DNA from: Merluccius polli
Taxonomy: Eukaryota; Chordata; Actinopteri; Gadiformes; Merlucciidae
NCBI GenBank assembly: GCA_030340625.1
Contig: JAOPHQ010001994.1
Coordinates: 124,001-188,000 of the forward strand
DNA: 64,000 nt
Reading direction: 5' to 3'
In this document: positions 61,429-64,000 of the stretch, one piece after another
How positions within the stretch are numbered: the stretch's first letter is position 1
How the letters are laid out: each line of letters begins with the position of its first letter
Program-made: the position numbers and the translations under genes
Notes under the pieces: model-generated
The model's input: the letters and a program-made list of their open reading frames with translations, nothing else
Database searches by the model: none
Told to the model about the DNA's origin: nothing

Positions 61429-63643
61429 GAGATAGACTTCCAAGGCAGCAATGTGCCATGGCGTCATGATGTCGCAAAAATACCGACAGTTGACGTCTGT
61501 CAGTTACGATGGTTATACTCCTACTACCTGTCGTCATTGCAACAGTAAAGTTGAGACACATTTTTTAAATAAGCATTATACATCTAAATAGAATGGATAT
61601 TCAGTGACTAAGCTGTCGATTTCTCAGTAGAATCATTTTTTGATTTGTATATGAACTCAAGCGTGTTGCTCGCCATTGTTTTTCTTCTTGTCGGAGCAGT
61701 GGAGCGGGCGCACGGGACAGTGGGATATCTTGACCAACGACGGATACGTCTATGCTTCCTTCAAAACCTGCCTAGTTGGAGGCACCTCAGCAGGCAGCAT
61801 TTTTGTAAATATTAGATTGCCTAATGCTGCCTAGACGTTGATAGCTGTGTGGTGATAACTGGATTATCTTGGCTGCTATGACTGCACCCCTCACTTCTTG
61901 TTTTGCATGAGCCAAATATTGTGTTGGAGGAAGTCACAAAAAATGCAAACCCCAGAGTCTAAACAGTCTGCTATCTGCTGGATCGTATTTTGCAGTATGC
62001 AATACAATCCTCTGTGCAGCGGTAGATAGGGATGGGAATCGATTAGATTTTTACGATTCCGATTCCATTTTCGATTCTGCTTAACGATTCGGTTCTTTAT
62101 CGATTCTCTTATCGATTCTCATTTGGAAAAAAAGGACAACAAACAGGTCGATTAGCGTGTTGTCATGACCTTACAAACCCAACAACAGTGAGGTCTTAAC
62201 GTTAGTCCGGAGCGGATCGAAAACGCGACATTCAGAAATCGGTATCGCATGCTGTGTGCGCACATTTTTTTGCATGTTGGAAGTATTTCCTCCCTTTCCA
62301 TGTTGCAAGTATTGCAAGTTGCCCTGTTGTCGTCTTTTCTTGTGAAGGGTAACCAAACTTTTGAGCGTTTGTACCGCTTGGGCGCCATGTTTACTGTTGA
62401 CTGCTGGCTGCACTGGAGTCGCTACGCAACGTGCATGGTGACGTCATTCGCGTCCACTGGAATCGATAAGGGAATTCCAAGGAATTGAAACACTGGGAAC
62501 CGGTTTTCAACAAGAACCGGTTTTCGATTCCCATCCCTAGCGGTAGATACGTCACATCGACTGAGCCGCCGAGAGAGCACAGATGTCTCTTGTTGCAGGT
62601 GTGCTAATCAGTGAAATCACCTGTAGTATGTCCCAATTGTATGCAAACTGCAGTAAGTACTAAAAGTAAAAAGAAAATGTTCCACTTTCCCACAAACGAG
62701 AAGCATACCGTTTTTTGGGTAAAACATTCAAGATGTCGGTTTTTTTGTATTAGGATTCACTGTTTACAAAGAGACGAGTGAAATCACTATAATATGTTTA
62801 CTTTGGGGAAGCTGTTCGTTGTTTAGCAGATGCTTTCTTTACATAGTGAGGGTCATTTGGGAGCAGGGGTTGGGCCTCTTGCTCAAGGCTGCCTACAGGT
62901 AGCAGTAGGCTGCCGACATCTGGGAACATGAGACCCATAAGAACTCACTGAAACAGGTCCTCTCGTCCGAGCACACGTCACAGTGGGGAGGGCAGCGTCG
63001 GCAAGTGCCGTCCTCCCCGGGGTACGTCCGCAGGGAGCAGTTGAGTCTGCACGCGCCACTCTCCAGGAAGCGGCCCTCGGCACATGAGAGACACTGGGTT
63101 CGGGTGCCATCGCAGGTCACACAGGAATCGTCACAGGCGTTGCACAATCCTTCAGCCGTCTCAAAGAAACCTCTGTCAACAGAGAGCAGGTGTGCTGTGA
63201 TCAAGTCAATACGAGCCAACACGACAATTGTTTGCATGGTTGTAATTGTGGTTTGTGGTAATTGTATATGAGGGATCTTTACTCTGGGCAGTTGGACCAA
63301 CACCTTCCCTGGTGTAGAAATATATAGCTGCTTGTGGAGCAGCTGGTGCACGCATCCCTGGACCCCATGCAGACCTCACAGTTAGGGGAACAGGCCTCAC
63401 ACAGCTGGGTGGATGTGTTGGCGTAGGAACCAAGTGGGCAGCGTTCTACACATGAACTCTCCTGGTCCAAGAAATGTCCTGTAAAAATAACAATCTTATC
63501 TTTGGAATTACAGGAATAATAATCTATGTGTTGGCAGCATATCACCGTAAAAGCTAATATTTGTACCTGTGAAACAAGACGAACAATCCAATGCTTGTGG
63601 ACCAAAGCAGGTCTTGCAGGAAGAATCGCAAGACTGGCATTGA
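57929..63643 (-). CDS. pcsk5: PCSK5-like proprotein convertase, ten C-terminal exons (5' part outside window)
   Basis: Exons (minus): 63567-63643, 63283-63478, 62949-63172, 61004-61246, 60386-60631, 59607-59802, 58935-59140, 58695-58795, 58398-58569, 57929-58287. All phases join (1,2,1,1,1,2,1,0,1). They encode consecutive furin-like cysteine-rich repeats, for example 'CDSSCKTCFGP', 'CSPNCEVCMGS', 'CDDSCVTCDG', 'CHPTCSTCFGP', 'CHRQCYSCGGPG', 'CDHVCSTCSGA', 'CDRSCEQCTGPGP', 'CHSSCRHCVGPGP', then a transmembrane helix and cytoplasmic tail. A long furin-repeat array directly before a membrane anchor is the layout of the long PCSK5 (PC5/6B) isoform, a secretory-pathway protease. The catalytic domain lies upstream, outside the window. 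FRAS1 also has furin repeats but they are not adjacent to its membrane segment. All exons are open. Confidence 0.85.
59141..59606. other. Intron of the PCSK5-like gene
   Basis: No element recognised apart from a short direct repeat 'cacacccaccctcaccttcat' family near 59490-59525. Confidence 0.6.
59803..60385. other. Intron of the PCSK5-like gene
   Basis: A CA-rich tract at 59813-59832. A direct repeat 'ataccaagattt.tggtttcac.gcctg' occurs three times (about 59861, 60230, 60316). Confidence 0.6.
60632..61003. other. Intron of the PCSK5-like gene
   Basis: No element recognised. Confidence 0.6.
61247..62948. other. Intron of the PCSK5-like gene with transposon debris
   Basis: 61313-61324 'gggctgtgtccc' resembles the Harbinger end in this window and may mark a degraded MITE. 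(GAT)n at 61396-61427. The hAT element at 62027-62539 is listed separately. Nothing else recognised. Confidence 0.6.
62027..62539 (-). mobile_element. hAT internal-deletion derivative with BED-finger remnant
   Basis: Ends TAGGGATGGGAATCGAT and, inverted, TAGGGATGGGAATCGAA; perfect 8-bp TSD GCGGTAGA at 62019-62026 and 62540-62547. The minus strand (62388 down to about 62270) encodes 'SKVWLPFTRKDDNRATCNTC', the first half of a BED zinc finger, showing derivation from an autonomous hAT. 'aaccggtttt' is repeated near the right end. It sits in a PCSK5-like intron. Confidence 0.9.
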
Positions 63644-64000
63644 CTGTTTTTCCCTAAATCAAAACATTGGTAAGATACATACAGAGAATGAATGTTGCTA
63701 GTGATGGTAAAATATGTTACATTAAAACTTGCTAGTTGCTAGTAGTCACCTTGGTGTGTTTTATATTGTTTAAAATCATCATATGCAACAAAATAATCAA
63801 GTGTAATACATTTTGTGAATTGATGTGGCTTCTTTTTACAACTTTCTTCCTACTTTGTTTTACTTCTTCTTTAGTAAATATCAAACAAGATTTGACTACC
63901 TGCCTCTTCTGCAAACATCTTATGAACTGACCATGTCTAGTTGGTGTAGCTAAATCTTGGTCGTGCAGCACTGGAGGTTCAACCCCGTAAAAGGACATTG
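63644..64000. other. Intron/upstream of the PCSK5-like gene
   Basis: A minus-strand frame at 63998-63732 ends near a 'ggcag|gtagtc' donor-like site (about 63897), but its phase does not fit the next exon and it lacks the furin-repeat cysteines, so no exon is claimed. Confidence 0.5.

Noticed and set aside
63732..63998. Further upstream PCSK5-like exon
   Set aside because: Phase at the donor-like site does not match the next exon and the spacing of cysteines is absent.

Overview
The window is eukaryotic and almost certainly from a teleost fish. The evidence is spliced exons with GT-AG introns, a vertebrate furin-repeat gene, and a dense mix of fish-type transposons: L2 LINE, hAT, PIF/Harbinger, pogo/Tigger, Gmr1-like Ty3/gypsy and foldback MITEs. 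Only the last 6 kb holds a clear host gene. Most of the rest is transposons nested inside transposons, many with target-site duplications (TSDs) that can be read directly.

Layout. 1-1251: minus-strand end of a Gmr1-like gypsy element (LTR, primer-binding site, gag). 3244-3882: two exons of a THAP-domain gene. 4530-12690: an L2 LINE broken by three DNA transposons, one of which carries a piece of 28S rRNA. 14469-30260: a pogo-like transposon of about 3 kb swollen to 15.8 kb by an autonomous Harbinger (copy 1), a 1-kb MITE and a 7.1-kb LTR element that itself carries a hAT MITE. 30533-35818: two same-strand genes 34 bp apart, a zinc-finger protein with a transposase-like body and a SAMD3-like protein. 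38855-44641: a foldback element split by Harbinger copy 2, which is split in turn by a MITE. 46618-47148: a foldback MITE with a 9-bp TSD. 47300-49653: a decayed hAT transposase gene. 50897-55826: a complete, very young Gmr1-like retrotransposon with 348-bp LTRs in which I saw no difference, and integrase placed before reverse transcriptase. 57929-63643: ten 3' exons (minus strand) of a PCSK5-like proprotein convertase, ending in a transmembrane segment and cytoplasmic tail.

The two Harbinger copies lie in opposite orientation about 20 kb apart. Both encode an intact three-exon DDE transposase of 372-376 aa; copy 2 also keeps an open Myb/SANT-like partner gene. Each copy carries, downstream of its transposase, an eroded antisense relic of the same transposase exon, joined to an LTR-plus-primer-binding-site fragment resembling the Gmr1-like elements. 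This chimeric organisation, the compact SAMD3-like/zinc-finger gene pair and the rRNA-carrying hAT are the least ordinary things here.

Exon boundaries were placed by eye from splice signals and reading-phase continuity. TE family names rest on remembered family features, not on searches.
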